NCBI GenBank assembly: GCA_024710585.1 | Contig: JANJUM010000005.1 | Span: 1-50,322 of the forward strand | Reading direction: 5' to 3' | DNA length: 50,322 bases | DNA from: Desulforhopalus sp. | GTDB taxonomy: Bacteria > Desulfobacterota > Desulfobulbia > Desulfobulbales > Desulfocapsaceae | Shown here: positions 16,271-24,446 of the stretch, one piece after another | How positions within the stretch are numbered: position 1 is the stretch's first letter | Layout of the letters: each line of letters opens with the position of its first letter | Made by a program: the position numbers and the translations under genes | Notes under the pieces: generated by a model | The model's database searches: none | The model's input: the letters and a program-made list of their open reading frames with translations, nothing else | Told to the model about the DNA's origin: nothing

Positions 16271-17326
16271 TCAGGGGAGCAGCAGCAGACTGTCACCATC
16301 AACGAACAATGTCATAGCCAGGCCTGCTTCAGGGGGACAGGGGGTGAGGGGCAGATTGAAGGCGAGGCGGTGTCCGCAGCTGTCGACCACCACGCGATAG
16401 GTTGCCCCCTGGAAGACGCGACTGGCGACAAGGCCGACGATGACCAGGCCAGGCTGCAGAGCCTCAATTTCGCCAGCGAGCCGCGCGCCCTCGGGTGGCA
16501 GGAGCAGGGTGCCGGCAGCTGAGGGCTCCACTCCCGCCAGGTTAGTCGGCAAGCAGCCAAAGGGGCTGTGCAGCAGACCGTCCTGCCCGAGTCTGCAGGA
16601 AACGAGATTGGTGAGGCCGAGAAAGGACGCCACGAGGCGATTGGCGGGCCGCAGGTAAAGCTCTTCAGGAGCCGCCAGCTGCTGCAGCCTGCTCTCCTGG
16701 AGAATGGCGATGCGGTCGGCGATGCTATAGGCCTCGCCCTGATCATGGGTGACGAAGACTGCCGTCACTCCCAGGGATTTGAGGATGAGGCGGATCTCGC
16801 CGGTGAGGCGGTCGCGCAGGAGACGGTCGAGGGAGCCCAGCGGTTCGTCGAGGAGCAGCAGCGGGGGACGGGGGGCGAGGCTGCGCGCCAGGGCTACACG
16901 CTGGCGTTCGCCGCCGGAGAGCTCGTCCACACGGCGATGGTCAAAGCCCTCCAGCCCGACCAGATGCAGCATCTCTTCCACCCGCCCGGCCGTCCGCGCT
17001 GCCGGCAGTCGCTGCATACGCAGGCCGAAGGCCACGTTTTCCCAGACATCCTTATGGGGAAAGAGGGCATATTCCTGGAACATCATGCCGAAATTGCGGC
17101 GATGCGGCGGAGTCTCGGCGAGATCGCGCCCGGCGAAGCGGATGGTGCCGCTGTCAGGGCGTTCCAGCCCGGCGAGAAGACGCAAGAGCGTCGTCTTGCC
17201 GGAGCCCGAGGGCCCGAGCAGGCAGAGGATCTCCCCCTCGCCGAGGGTAAAGCCAATGTCCTGCAGCAGCGGCTTTCCCTGGTAGCTCTTGTGCAGCTTG
17301 TCGACGGTGAGGATGGCGCTCGTCAT
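16271..17326 (-). CDS. thiQ: Thiamine ABC transporter ATP-binding protein with TOBE-like extension
   Basis: 351 residues. Residues 1-240 are the ABC ATPase with Walker A (G-P-S-G-S-G-K-T-T), Q-loop (M-F-Q-E-Y), the signature L-S-G-G-E-R-Q-R and Walker B (L-L-L-L-D-E-P), followed by the H-loop T-H-D. Residues about 245-351 form a TOBE-like C-terminal domain, as in FbpC/PotA-type importers; typical ThiQ is near 230 residues and lacks it. Thiamine is assigned from the upstream TPP riboswitch and the ThiB/ThiP neighbours. The start overlaps the permease stop (ATGA), so it is translationally coupled. It is the last gene of the minus-strand operon. Confidence 0.88.
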   Translation of the reverse strand: MTSAILTVDKLHKSYQGKPLLQDIGFTLGEGEILCLLGPSGSGKTTLLRLLAGLERPDSGTIRFAGRDLAETPPHRRNFGMMFQEYALFPHKDVWENVAFGLRMQRLPAARTAGRVEEMLHLVGLEGFDHRRVDELSGGERQRVALARSLAPRPPLLLLDEPLGSLDRLLRDRLTGEIRLILKSLGVTAVFVTHDQGEAYSIADRIAILQESRLQQLAAPEELYLRPANRLVASFLGLTNLVSCRLGQDGLLHSPFGCLPTNLAGVEPSAAGTLLLPPEGARLAGEIEALQPGLVIVGLVASRVFQGATYRVVVDSCGHRLAFNLPLTPCPPEAGLAMTLFVDGDSLLLLP

Positions 17327-18981
17327 CGGCGTGTCTCCCCCCCACTTCCAGCCGCTCGCGCAAGCACCAGCAGAACGGCGCAGGTGAACAGCAGCAGCAG
17401 GCTGCTCATCGCCATCGCCTGGCCGTAGTTCATCTCCCCGGGAAGGCTGAGGTAGCGGTAGATGGCCACGGGGATGGTGGCAGTGTGCGGCCGGGTGACG
17501 AAGGACGATGCCCCGAACTCGCCCATGCTGATGGCGAAAGCGAAGATCGCCCCGACGAGGATGGCGCGCCGGATGAGGGGCAGCTCGATCTCAAGAAAGA
17601 CTTTCGCTGGCGAGGCGCCGAGCATGGCGGCTGCTTCTCCGAGGGATGAGGGGATACGGCGCAGTGCGGGGAGGATGCAGCGTACCACGAAGGGAAAGGC
17701 GATCAAACTGTGGGCGATGACCACCATAGCCAGGCTGTCGCGGAGGTCGAGGGGTGGTCGGTTGAGGGCGATGATATAGCCGAAGCCGAGGCTCACCGCC
17801 GAAGTCGCCAGCGGCAGCATGAGCAGCGCGTCCCACCAGGCAGAGCCGGTGCCGTCCGTGGCGGCGAGGTGGCGGGCGGCGGCCAGGCCGAGGAGCACGG
17901 CGAGGACGGTCGTGCCCAGGGCGAAGCCGAGGCTGTTGGCGATGGCCGCGCCCGGTGCGACGAAGAACAGGGCGTCGCCACCCCCGCTGAAGAGCCCGCG
18001 GTAGTAGGCCAGGGTCAGTCCTCCGTCGCCCAGCAGTGAAGCGCCGAGCAGAGCGGCCAGCGGGGCGACGAGAAGGGCGGTGACGAAGAGCAGCGTGGCG
18101 GCGATGGCCGCCTTCGCACGCCAGCTGGTCGCAGGGACGTCCCCGTCCCTGGCGGTGTCGGTGAAGAAGGCCAGTTGCTTCCCCGCGCCGAGACGCGCCT
18201 GCAGCCACATGAGCAGGAAGTTGATGGTCAGTTGCAGCAGGGACAGGGCGGCCGCCATGGGCAGATTGAAGAGGTGGATGGCTTGGCGGTAGATCTCCAC
18301 CTCCAGGGTGGCGTAGCCAGGCCCGCCGAGGATGAGGACAATGCCGAAGCTGGTGAAGCAGAAGACGAAGACCAGCAAGGCAGCCGCGGCGATGGCGGGG
18401 AGCAGCAGGGGCAATGTGATGCGCAGAAAGATCTGCCACGGCGAGGCGCCGAGGGTTGCCGCCGCCTCCCTGATTCTCGGGTCGAGGCCCGACCAATAGC
18501 CGCCAACGAGTCGCAGCACCAGGGAATAGTTATAGAAAACATGGGCGAGAAGAAGCACCGCCAGGCCCTGGCCGGCGAGCGGCGGGCTGTCAGGTCCGAA
18601 CCAGGCCATGAGCAGGGTGTTGAGCGGGCCGCCCGCGCCGAGCAAGGCGCTGAAGGACGCGGCGGCGACGACGGTAGGCAGCACGAAGGGCACGGTCAGC
18701 AGGGCCTGCCACAGGCCTTTGGCGAAAAAGCGGTAGCGGCTGAAGACATAGGCCCCGGGCAGGGCGACCAGCAGGGTGAGCGCGGTGGAGAGCAGCGCCT
18801 GCCAGGTGGTGAACCACAGCAGCCGCGCATACACCGGGCTGGTGAAGAGGCGGGCGATAATGGTCGGGTCCCACCATCCCTCAGGGAGCAGGCTATGCAC
18901 GAAGATGGCGCAGAGCGGGTAGCCGTAGAAGAGGGCGAGAAAGGCCACCACCGGCAAAAAGAGCAGGCGGCGGGCGGTCAC
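17323..18981 (-). CDS. thiP: Thiamine ABC transporter permease (fused double-domain)
   Basis: 552 residues with about twelve membrane helices in two homologous halves. Each half carries a binding-protein-dependent transport EAA loop (E-A-A-A-T-L-G-A-S-P near 171 and E-A-A-A-M-L-G-A-S-P in the second half), which contacts the ATPase. The fused layout matches ThiP and FbpB. A GTG start at 18981 is preceded by GAGGACGTC; no better ATG is present. It begins 36 bases after the thiB stop and overlaps thiQ by ATGA. It forms the inner-membrane pore for thiamine brought by ThiB. Confidence 0.92.
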   Translation of the reverse strand: MTARRLLFLPVVAFLALFYGYPLCAIFVHSLLPEGWWDPTIIARLFTSPVYARLLWFTTWQALLSTALTLLVALPGAYVFSRYRFFAKGLWQALLTVPFVLPTVVAAASFSALLGAGGPLNTLLMAWFGPDSPPLAGQGLAVLLLAHVFYNYSLVLRLVGGYWSGLDPRIREAAATLGASPWQIFLRITLPLLLPAIAAAALLVFVFCFTSFGIVLILGGPGYATLEVEIYRQAIHLFNLPMAAALSLLQLTINFLLMWLQARLGAGKQLAFFTDTARDGDVPATSWRAKAAIAATLLFVTALLVAPLAALLGASLLGDGGLTLAYYRGLFSGGGDALFFVAPGAAIANSLGFALGTTVLAVLLGLAAARHLAATDGTGSAWWDALLMLPLATSAVSLGFGYIIALNRPPLDLRDSLAMVVIAHSLIAFPFVVRCILPALRRIPSSLGEAAAMLGASPAKVFLEIELPLIRRAILVGAIFAFAISMGEFGASSFVTRPHTATIPVAIYRYLSLPGEMNYGQAMAMSSLLLLFTCAVLLVLARAAGSGGETRR

Positions 18982-19017
18982 GACGTCCTCGCCCGCTGAC
19001 GCTGTCCATGATGTCGC

Positions 19018-20061
19018 CTAGCGCAGCACGGCATCGGTCCACGCCTCGAGCCATTGCTGGCGGTGTTTCTCGATGGCTTCCGGGGCCACCTCGGCGGGAC
19101 GCTCGGGGATGACCGCGTGGCGGCGCATGACCTCCGGCAAGCTGGCGGCGGGGTTGGCCGGAAAGACCCACATCTTCAAAGGAATATCCTCCTGGACAGG
19201 TACGTCGAGCATGAAATCGACGAAGGCTTTGGCCAGTTCCGGCTGCTTGGTGCCCTTGAGGATGCCGATGAATTCGATCTGTCTGAAGGAGCCCCGGTCA
19301 CCGGTGACGGCGGCGGTGGGTGCCTCGCTCAGGGCTTCCTTGGCATAGTGGACTGTCGCCGCCGGGCTTGAGGCATAGCTGACGACGATCGGCCGGTCGC
19401 CTTTCGAGGCGGCGGTGAATTGGCCGTAATAGGCATCTTTCCAACCGTTGGCCACCTTGACGTCATTTTCGCGCAGCCCTTTCCAGAAGGAAAGGTAGCC
19501 GTTCTCGCCAAAGCGGCCGATTGTCGCAAGCAGAAAGGCCAGGCCGGGGGAGGAGGTGGCCGGGTTCTCGACCACTGTCAGGCCCCGGTACGCTGGCTTG
19601 ACGATATCGGCGAGATCGGCAGGTGGCGCGATGCCCTTGTCGCGGAACCAGGCCCGATCGATATTGAGGCAGACATCGCCGTAGGACACCGGCAGCAGGC
19701 GATTCTGTGTGTCGAGGCGCAAGGTGGTGGGGAAGGTCGTCAGCAGCGGCGACGGGTAGGGCAGGAAGATATCGGCGTTGAGGGCGCGTGACAGATAGGT
19801 GTTGTCGACCCCGAAGAAGACGTCGGCGAGGGGCTTGTCCCCAGCGAGAATGGCCTGCACCAGTGCGGTGCCGGCGTCGCCGCTCTTGACGAAGCGCACG
19901 GTCGCCCGGTGGGTGCTTTCGAATTTTTCAACCAGATGGCGGGAGATGTCGAAGCTGTCGTGGCTCATCACCGTCAGGGTGGGGCCATCGGCCGCAGCCG
20001 GCGTGGAGAAGGGGAGCAGCAGCAGGGCCAGTAGCGCCGGCCAGAAACGGTTGGGGGACAT
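19018..20061 (-). CDS. thiB: Thiamine-binding periplasmic protein
   Basis: 347 residues with a clear signal peptide (hydrophobic core 8-19, Ala-rich cleavage near residue 25). The mature protein reads L-T-V-M-S-H-D-S-F-D near its N-terminus, a hallmark of ThiB/TbpA, and later G-D-V-C-L-N-I-D and an A-T-S-S-P-G segment that line the ligand site in the family. It captures thiamine or its phosphates in the periplasm. The ATG at 20061 has GAGGTGACC upstream; an upstream in-frame ATG lies inside the riboswitch leader and is rejected. It is the first gene of the thiBPQ operon and is controlled by the TPP riboswitch. Confidence 0.93.
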   Translation of the reverse strand: MSPNRFWPALLALLLLPFSTPAAADGPTLTVMSHDSFDISRHLVEKFESTHRATVRFVKSGDAGTALVQAILAGDKPLADVFFGVDNTYLSRALNADIFLPYPSPLLTTFPTTLRLDTQNRLLPVSYGDVCLNIDRAWFRDKGIAPPADLADIVKPAYRGLTVVENPATSSPGLAFLLATIGRFGENGYLSFWKGLRENDVKVANGWKDAYYGQFTAASKGDRPIVVSYASSPAATVHYAKEALSEAPTAAVTGDRGSFRQIEFIGILKGTKQPELAKAFVDFMLDVPVQEDIPLKMWVFPANPAASLPEVMRRHAVIPERPAEVAPEAIEKHRQQWLEAWTDAVLR

Positions 20062-20111
20062 GGTCACCTCGCCAGAAAGGAGTGGGCATGGGCCGGCGGC
20101 AGGGGCGACGT

Positions 20112-20142
20112 AAAGAAAAAACGCCTCCGCAGGACGGAGACG
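20112..20142 (-). terminator. Riboswitch expression-platform terminator
   Basis: On the minus strand the arms CGTCTCCG and CGGAGGCG pair (one G-U) around TCCTG, followed directly by six T. It lies between the TPP aptamer and thiB, so it is the likely intrinsic terminator formed when TPP is bound. Confidence 0.75.
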
Positions 20143-20156
20143 GTTACCTTGTTGCG

Positions 20157-20238
20157 CTCCCTCCGCCGGCATTATCCGGATCAGGTTGGACGGTCGGGTT
20201 GCCTTTCAACCCCTCTCAGCCCGGTGGCGCCGAGCTCC
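20157..20238 (-). ncRNA. TPP (thi-box) riboswitch
   Basis: Read on the minus strand, the segment contains the conserved CTGAGA of the pyrimidine arm and ACCTGATCCGGATAATGCC of the thi box, with GCTC/GAGC closing stem P1. This order and wording are diagnostic for the thiamine pyrophosphate aptamer. It lies 95 bases before thiB and is followed by a terminator hairpin, so the expected mode is transcription attenuation: high TPP stops synthesis of the thiamine importer. The leader begins close after the promoter at 20254-20282. Confidence 0.95.
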
Positions 20239-20253
20239 CGTTTGCCGGCATCC

Positions 20254-20282
20254 ATAGTAGAGCATGCCGGCAGGCTTTGCAA
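20254..20282 (-). promoter_or_regulatory. Promoter of the thiBPQ operon
   Basis: On the minus strand TTGCAA (20277-20282) is followed by exactly 17 bases and TACTAT (20254-20259), four of six matches to the -10 consensus. Transcription would start near 20247, a few bases before the riboswitch P1 stem. The position fits a riboswitch leader very well. Confidence 0.65.
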
Positions 20283-20622
20283 GCTCGCAGACTCCGGGCA
20301 GGCAGGAGGGGGCGTGGGCAAAGGGAATCGATGCAGAACTCTCAGGATTTGGGCCGCGGAAGCGGGCGCGGTGTCGCAGGGATATCAACTCTGGTGGATG
20401 AGTTGATAACTATTATTCGCGTTGTCGTGGCTTGATTTTTCTGTGCAAAAGACCCATTTTTTACTACGTTGTGATACAAGCAGTTGCCGGTCGCGAAATT
20501 CACCCTGCACGTGTGAAGAGAGAGGCCGGAAGAGTGGCGGTGATACCGCCGGAAAAAGCGCTCGGGGCAGTCCGAGGCTTGGTAAAGGTGCAACAGCAGT
20601 GAGCTGCAGAGGAGCAGGTGCC
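20283..20622 (+). other. Leader region of metF with possible stem-loops
   Basis: No gene is convincing here. The first half is A/T-rich near 20390-20475. Toward metF three stems are visible: GGCGGT/ACCGCC (20536-20550), CTCGG/CCGAG (20561-20576) and GCAG/CTGC (20596-20607). I looked for cobalamin, SAM, SAH and THF riboswitch motifs and found none that match. A structured leader is possible. Confidence 0.4.
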
Positions 20623-22128
20623 GTGAGTCACAATTTCAATGACGATATCTCCACCCCCGAGAAATTCGTGGTCACCCTGGAACTCGTTCCCGGCCGGGAG
20701 ATCCTCGGCGGAGCCATCGAGACCATCAAGAAGATCTCCAAGGAGGCCTATGACGACGGTCGCATAACCGCCGTGTCGATCACCGACAACCCCGGCGGCA
20801 ACCCGGCGCTCAGCCCCGACGCCATCGGCCGCGAGATTCTCGATTACGGCATGGACGTCATCGTTCACTTCACCTGCCGCGACGCCAACCGCATGGGCAT
20901 GGAGAGCCGCGCCCTGCAGTTGGCGCGCATGGGCATGCGCAACATCCTTGCCCTCACCGGCGACTATTCCGGAAAGGGCTTCGGCGGCCGTGGCACCCCG
21001 GTGTTCGATTTCGACTCGGTGATCCTCACCACCATGCTCTCCGACCTCAACCGACGCCTGATCAGCAGCGGTTCCTCGGAGGTTTTCGTCACCGGCTGCG
21101 CGGTGTCGCCTTTCAAGTACACCGAGGCCGAGACGTGGATCCAGTACCGCAAGCTGCAGCGCAAGATCGAGGCCGGCGCCTCTTTTGCCATCACCCAGTT
21201 GGGCTACGATATCGACAAGTTCGAGGAACTGCTGCGCTTCAATCGCGACAAGGAGGTCAAAGTGCCGATGCTTGCCTCGCTCTACCTGCTCAACAAGGGG
21301 GCGGCGACGGTCATGCATAGCGGCAAGATCCCTGGGGTGCATGTCGCAAAGCAGCTTTACGAGCGTATCCTCGCCGACTACGCCGTGCCCGGGGAAGGGC
21401 CGAAACGCGCCATCGAGCGAACCGCCCGCCTCGGGGCGGTGCTCAAGGGCATCGGCTACAACGGTATCCATATCGCCGGCATACATAAGAACTTCGATAC
21501 GGTTGCCGCCATTCTCGACCGCATGGAGGAGATCGGCCATAACTGGGAAGAGTATCGCGAGGAATTCCGAGAAGAAAGCAACGGCCGCTTCTATATCTAC
21601 AAGGAAGCCGCGGTCGAGGAGGTCGCCGACGGCGGCCGCTCTGAGATCAAGCTCAAGTTCGGCGACGAGGTCCATTACCTCTTCCTGCGCACCGCCCACG
21701 ACCTCTTCTTCGACAAGGAGGCCTCGCTGGCCCCCATGTACCGCAAGATCTCCAGCGCCTTCGAAAAGAAGAACGCCTCGTGGATGCTGAAGATGTTCCT
21801 CGAAGATCCCTTCAAGAAGCTGATGCTCTCCTGCAAGAGCTGCGGCGACTGCGGCATCCAGCATGTCGGCTTCCTCTGTCCGGAATCGGGCTGCCCGAAG
21901 CATACCCGTAACGGTGCCTGCGGCGGCAGTCGTGACGGTTACTGCGAGGTCAACCAGGACAAGCTCTGCGTCTGGGTTCGTGCCTATTACCGCATGAAGC
22001 GCCATAACGAGACCGAGCAGCTCACCGCCTCCTTCGTTCCACCCCGCTCCTGGGAACTCCAGGACACCTCGTCGTGGATCAATTTCCACCTCGACCGCGA
22101 TCACCAAAAGGTGGCAAAGGCTACCTGA
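20623..22128 (+). CDS. metF: Methylenetetrahydrofolate reductase fused to MTHFR_C domain
   Basis: 501 residues. Residues about 10-300 are the MetF TIM barrel that reduces methylene-THF to methyl-THF using a flavin (T-D-N-P-G-G-N-P near 48, L-A-L-T-G-D-Y-S-G-K-G near 108). Residues about 390-490 are the Cys-rich MTHFR_C domain, with C-K-S-C-G-D-C, L-C-P-E-S-G-C-P-K and N-G-A-C-G-G, as in MetV-like partners of acetogens and sulfate reducers. These Cys residues probably hold iron-sulfur or zinc centres that feed electrons. A GTG start at 20623 with GGAGCAG upstream was chosen; no ATG lies before the core domain. It serves one-carbon and Wood-Ljungdahl type flow. Confidence 0.93.
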   Translation: MSHNFNDDISTPEKFVVTLELVPGREILGGAIETIKKISKEAYDDGRITAVSITDNPGGNPALSPDAIGREILDYGMDVIVHFTCRDANRMGMESRALQLARMGMRNILALTGDYSGKGFGGRGTPVFDFDSVILTTMLSDLNRRLISSGSSEVFVTGCAVSPFKYTEAETWIQYRKLQRKIEAGASFAITQLGYDIDKFEELLRFNRDKEVKVPMLASLYLLNKGAATVMHSGKIPGVHVAKQLYERILADYAVPGEGPKRAIERTARLGAVLKGIGYNGIHIAGIHKNFDTVAAILDRMEEIGHNWEEYREEFREESNGRFYIYKEAAVEEVADGGRSEIKLKFGDEVHYLFLRTAHDLFFDKEASLAPMYRKISSAFEKKNASWMLKMFLEDPFKKLMLSCKSCGDCGIQHVGFLCPESGCPKHTRNGACGGSRDGYCEVNQDKLCVWVRAYYRMKRHNETEQLTASFVPPRSWELQDTSSWINFHLDRDHQKVAKAT

Positions 22129-22155
22129 GGCCCTGACCCGTCCCTGAAAACAGCG

Positions 22156-22195
22156 CGGCGGCAGACGTGAACCACGTCTGCCGCCGGTTTATTTT
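22156..22195 (+). terminator. metF terminator
   Basis: The perfect 14-bp stem CGGCGGCAGACGTG/CACGTCTGCCGCCG has a three-base loop and is followed by GTTTATTTT. It begins 28 bases after the metF stop. It is a strong intrinsic terminator and may also work for the converging minus-strand genes. Confidence 0.88.
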
Positions 22196-22222
22196 GGGCA
22201 TTCCGTCTGGGATGAGCCCTAC

Positions 22223-22444
22223 TTACGGCACAAGGCGGGGGGAGAGATGCTGGGTATGCTGATGGCGGCGCCTGAGGGTCTCGCCAAGGGCGATGAGCAG
22301 GTCGGCCACGGCCAGCATGAGGCGGTCGCGGTTCTTTTGGTGGTGCTGGGCGGCGAAGAGTGCGAGTAAATGGCGGCGTTCGCTCTCTTCGAGCATCTGC
22401 CGTCGTCGTTCCTTCAGTTCCATTTCCAAAAGATAGGGATTCAT
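22223..22444 (-). CDS. Small basic helical protein, unknown
   Basis: 73 residues, rich in Arg, Glu and His. The first half (about 5-30) is a charged amphipathic helix, and a more hydrophobic helix follows at about 42-55 (L-M-L-A-V-A-D-L-L-I-A-L-G). The tail is His-rich. I do not recognise a family. The ATG at 22444 follows GAGGAGACACC, a good ribosome site, which is the best evidence that it is real. It lies 68 bases downstream of the MocR-type regulator on the same strand and may be co-transcribed with it. Its codon usage matches the neighbours. Confidence 0.55.
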   Translation of the reverse strand: MNPYLLEMELKERRRQMLEESERRHLLALFAAQHHQKNRDRLMLAVADLLIALGETLRRRHQHTQHLSPRLVP

Positions 22445-22512
22445 GGTGTCTCCTCGGTACACTCCCTTATGGTGATGCCGGATTTTTCCGGCGTTGACGG
22501 GCTGCCGCATGT

Positions 22513-24054
22513 CTACTGATAACTGCCGAGACCGCTCAACCCCGATTCCCCGGGGGGGCGGCTGATGAACTCCTCAATGGCGCTGGCCAGCAGTTCGATG
22601 CCCTCCTTGATCTCCGCCTCGTTCGACCAGGCGTATCCGACCCGGCAGCAGTTGACGAAGCGTTGGTCGATATCGAATAGCGGCCCGGGCAGAAAGGACA
22701 CCCCTTTGTCGATGGCGAAGAGGAAGAGGGCGACGCTGGAATAGCCGCGCGGCAGTTCCACCAGCAGCGAGAATCCGCCCTCGGGTCGGGTCCAGCTGGT
22801 GCCCTCGGGCATATAGCGCTGCAGGGCGCGCAGCATGGCGTCGCGGCGCACCCGGTACATGGCGGCCATCCTGCGGTTGTGCTCGTCGTAGCGGCCGGAC
22901 TGGAGAATGGTCAGGGCCATGCCTTGGATGAGCGTCGGGCAGGAATGGTCGTTGAGCCGCTTGAGCTGGGCGAGCTGCTGCACGTGGCGCGCCGAGCTGA
23001 CGATCCAGCCAAAGCGCATGCCGGTCATGACCGCTTTTGAAAATGAGTTGACGATCACCGCCTGCTCCGCCGGCAGGTCCTTTAACAGGCTTGGCGGCAC
23101 CTCGTCCCAGCACAGGTCGCGGAAGAGCTCGTCGGCGATGATGGTGCTGCCGGTCTTCTTCGCCCACTCCACCAGCATGCTGCGCCGTTCGGCGCCAAGG
23201 TGGGTGCCCATGGGGTTATGGGCATAGGGGCAGAGGTAGAGCAGCGATGGCCCGATGCCGGCAAGCTGGTGCAGCTGCTCGGGCAGCGGCCCGCTGCTGT
23301 CTCTGGTGATGGTCTCCACCCAGTGGCCCATGGCGCCGAAGGTATCGGTGATGCCTCGAAAACATGGCGTCTCGCAGATGACACGCTTGCCGAACTCGCG
23401 GTTCTCCTGGGAGAGCAGGGTCACCCCCTGCAGCGAGCCATTGGTGATGAGGACCTGGTCGGCACTCACCGCCAGGCCCTGGGCCGCGTAGCGCCGGGCG
23501 ATCTCCGCCCGCAGGTCGTAGCGTCCAAGGGGATCGGTGGTCTCGAGAAGGCTCATGCCATCGCGCGCCATGGTCTCCCGGGTGACCTCGGCGAGGAAGT
23601 CGGCGGGCAACAGGCTGGGGTCGGGCACACCCTTGGTGAGATGGATGATGCCTGGTTTGTCGGCGAGGATCATGATATCGCGCAGGGCCGTGCCCACCCC
23701 CATGCGCAGCCGCCGGGCGGCGAACTCCAGGGGGCTGTGGTCGCCGCCCCGGGCTGGCGAGTGGGTTCGCTCGAGCGTCTCGCGTCCGTCCACGCCACGC
23801 GGCTCCTCCTCCTCCGGCTTGCGGATGAAAGTGCCCCGCCCGACCTGGCAGCTGGTCTGCCCGGCGTCGCTGAGGTCCTGGAGGGCGCGGCGCACGGTGG
23901 CCTGGGTGACGCCGATTTCCCGGGCCAGCCAGGAGACGGGGGGCAGCCGGTCGCCCGGGTTGAGCTCGCCCTTGCGGATCGCTTCCTGGATGAGGTCGCG
24001 GATCTGGATATAGAGGGGGATGTCGGATTCTTTGTCGATCGTGTAGGCAACCAT
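22513..24054 (-). CDS. MocR/PdxR-type regulator (GntR HTH + aminotransferase domain)
   Basis: 513 residues. Residues 8-77 are a GntR winged helix (D-I-P-L-Y-I-Q-I-R near the start, G-D-R-L-P-P-V-S-W-L-A and V-G-R-G-T-F). After a linker (about 80-110), residues 115-500 are a fold-type I aminotransferase-like domain that binds PLP. The Schiff-base Lys is in N-S-F-S-K-A-V, with N-P-M-G in place of N-P-T-G and D-E-L-F before it. MocR proteins sense PLP or an amino acid and usually control pyridoxal or amino-acid genes; the target here is unknown. The only divergent neighbour is non-coding DNA, so it may regulate itself. The ATG at 24054 follows GAGG; a tandem repeat lies 20 bases upstream. Confidence 0.9.
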   Translation of the reverse strand: MVAYTIDKESDIPLYIQIRDLIQEAIRKGELNPGDRLPPVSWLAREIGVTQATVRRALQDLSDAGQTSCQVGRGTFIRKPEEEEPRGVDGRETLERTHSPARGGDHSPLEFAARRLRMGVGTALRDIMILADKPGIIHLTKGVPDPSLLPADFLAEVTRETMARDGMSLLETTDPLGRYDLRAEIARRYAAQGLAVSADQVLITNGSLQGVTLLSQENREFGKRVICETPCFRGITDTFGAMGHWVETITRDSSGPLPEQLHQLAGIGPSLLYLCPYAHNPMGTHLGAERRSMLVEWAKKTGSTIIADELFRDLCWDEVPPSLLKDLPAEQAVIVNSFSKAVMTGMRFGWIVSSARHVQQLAQLKRLNDHSCPTLIQGMALTILQSGRYDEHNRRMAAMYRVRRDAMLRALQRYMPEGTSWTRPEGGFSLLVELPRGYSSVALFLFAIDKGVSFLPGPLFDIDQRFVNCCRVGYAWSNEAEIKEGIELLASAIEEFISRPPGESGLSGLGSYQ

Positions 24055-24073
24055 CGGCGCAACCTCTTCTAAA

Positions 24074-24095
24074 TTGATACAGTATTGATACAGTA
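24074..24095 (-). promoter_or_regulatory. Tandem operator-like repeat upstream of MocR gene
   Basis: Two perfect, adjacent copies of TACTGTATCAA (read on the minus strand) occupy 24074-24084 and 24085-24095. MocR-family regulators are known to bind direct repeats near promoters, so this is a likely autoregulatory site. No clear -35/-10 pair could be assigned next to it. Its spacing of exactly one helical turn supports a head-to-tail dimer. Confidence 0.6.
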
Positions 24096-24446
24096 CCTAT
24101 TTGGAGGCGTCAAGGGAAATAGTCACTCGCCAGGCCGAAGCAGCTGTTCGCCTTTGGCTCCTTGTGCGACGTCAAGGGTTGCACACGGCGGAAGAATGGG
24201 CTGCGATTTCCAGCATGCCGACTACGCCCTGCAGCTGCAGCTGAAAAAGGCGGTGGGGGCAGGGGCAGAGGCCGTCAGGACAAGGGAGAGGCGCGATGAG
24301 AGGGGAAGGCGCCCTGGGTTGCAGGGGGCGCGGTCGACGCGAAAGAGGGTGAGGGAAACGGGAACGCCAGGCGAAGCAGCGGCGACCATGCCCAGAGGGA
24401 TGTCCCTAGCGGCTGGCAACGGGGCCCTGAGGCCTGGGCTTGCCGA
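24096..24446. other. Non-coding gap between MocR and rlmD genes
   Basis: This stretch has no convincing gene. A plus-strand open frame crosses it only because it contains the 58-bp rlmD copy and then runs antisense into rlmD. Two short similar pieces, CGTCAAGGG near 24108 and 24171, are also seen. It holds the 3' flank of rlmD but no strong terminator that I can see. Confidence 0.5.
24199..24256 (+). repeat. Perfect 58-bp inverted copy of an rlmD segment
   Basis: This sequence is identical over 58 bases to the reverse complement of 25511-25568, which lies inside rlmD. Read on the plus strand it encodes the same peptide, G-C-D-F-Q-H-A-D-Y-A, which follows the iron-sulfur cysteines of RlmD. 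Identity ends abruptly on both sides. The copies face each other 1.25 kb apart and could recombine to invert the DNA between them, give antisense RNA, or reflect a misassembly. No start site or ribosome site precedes this copy. Confidence 0.9.
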
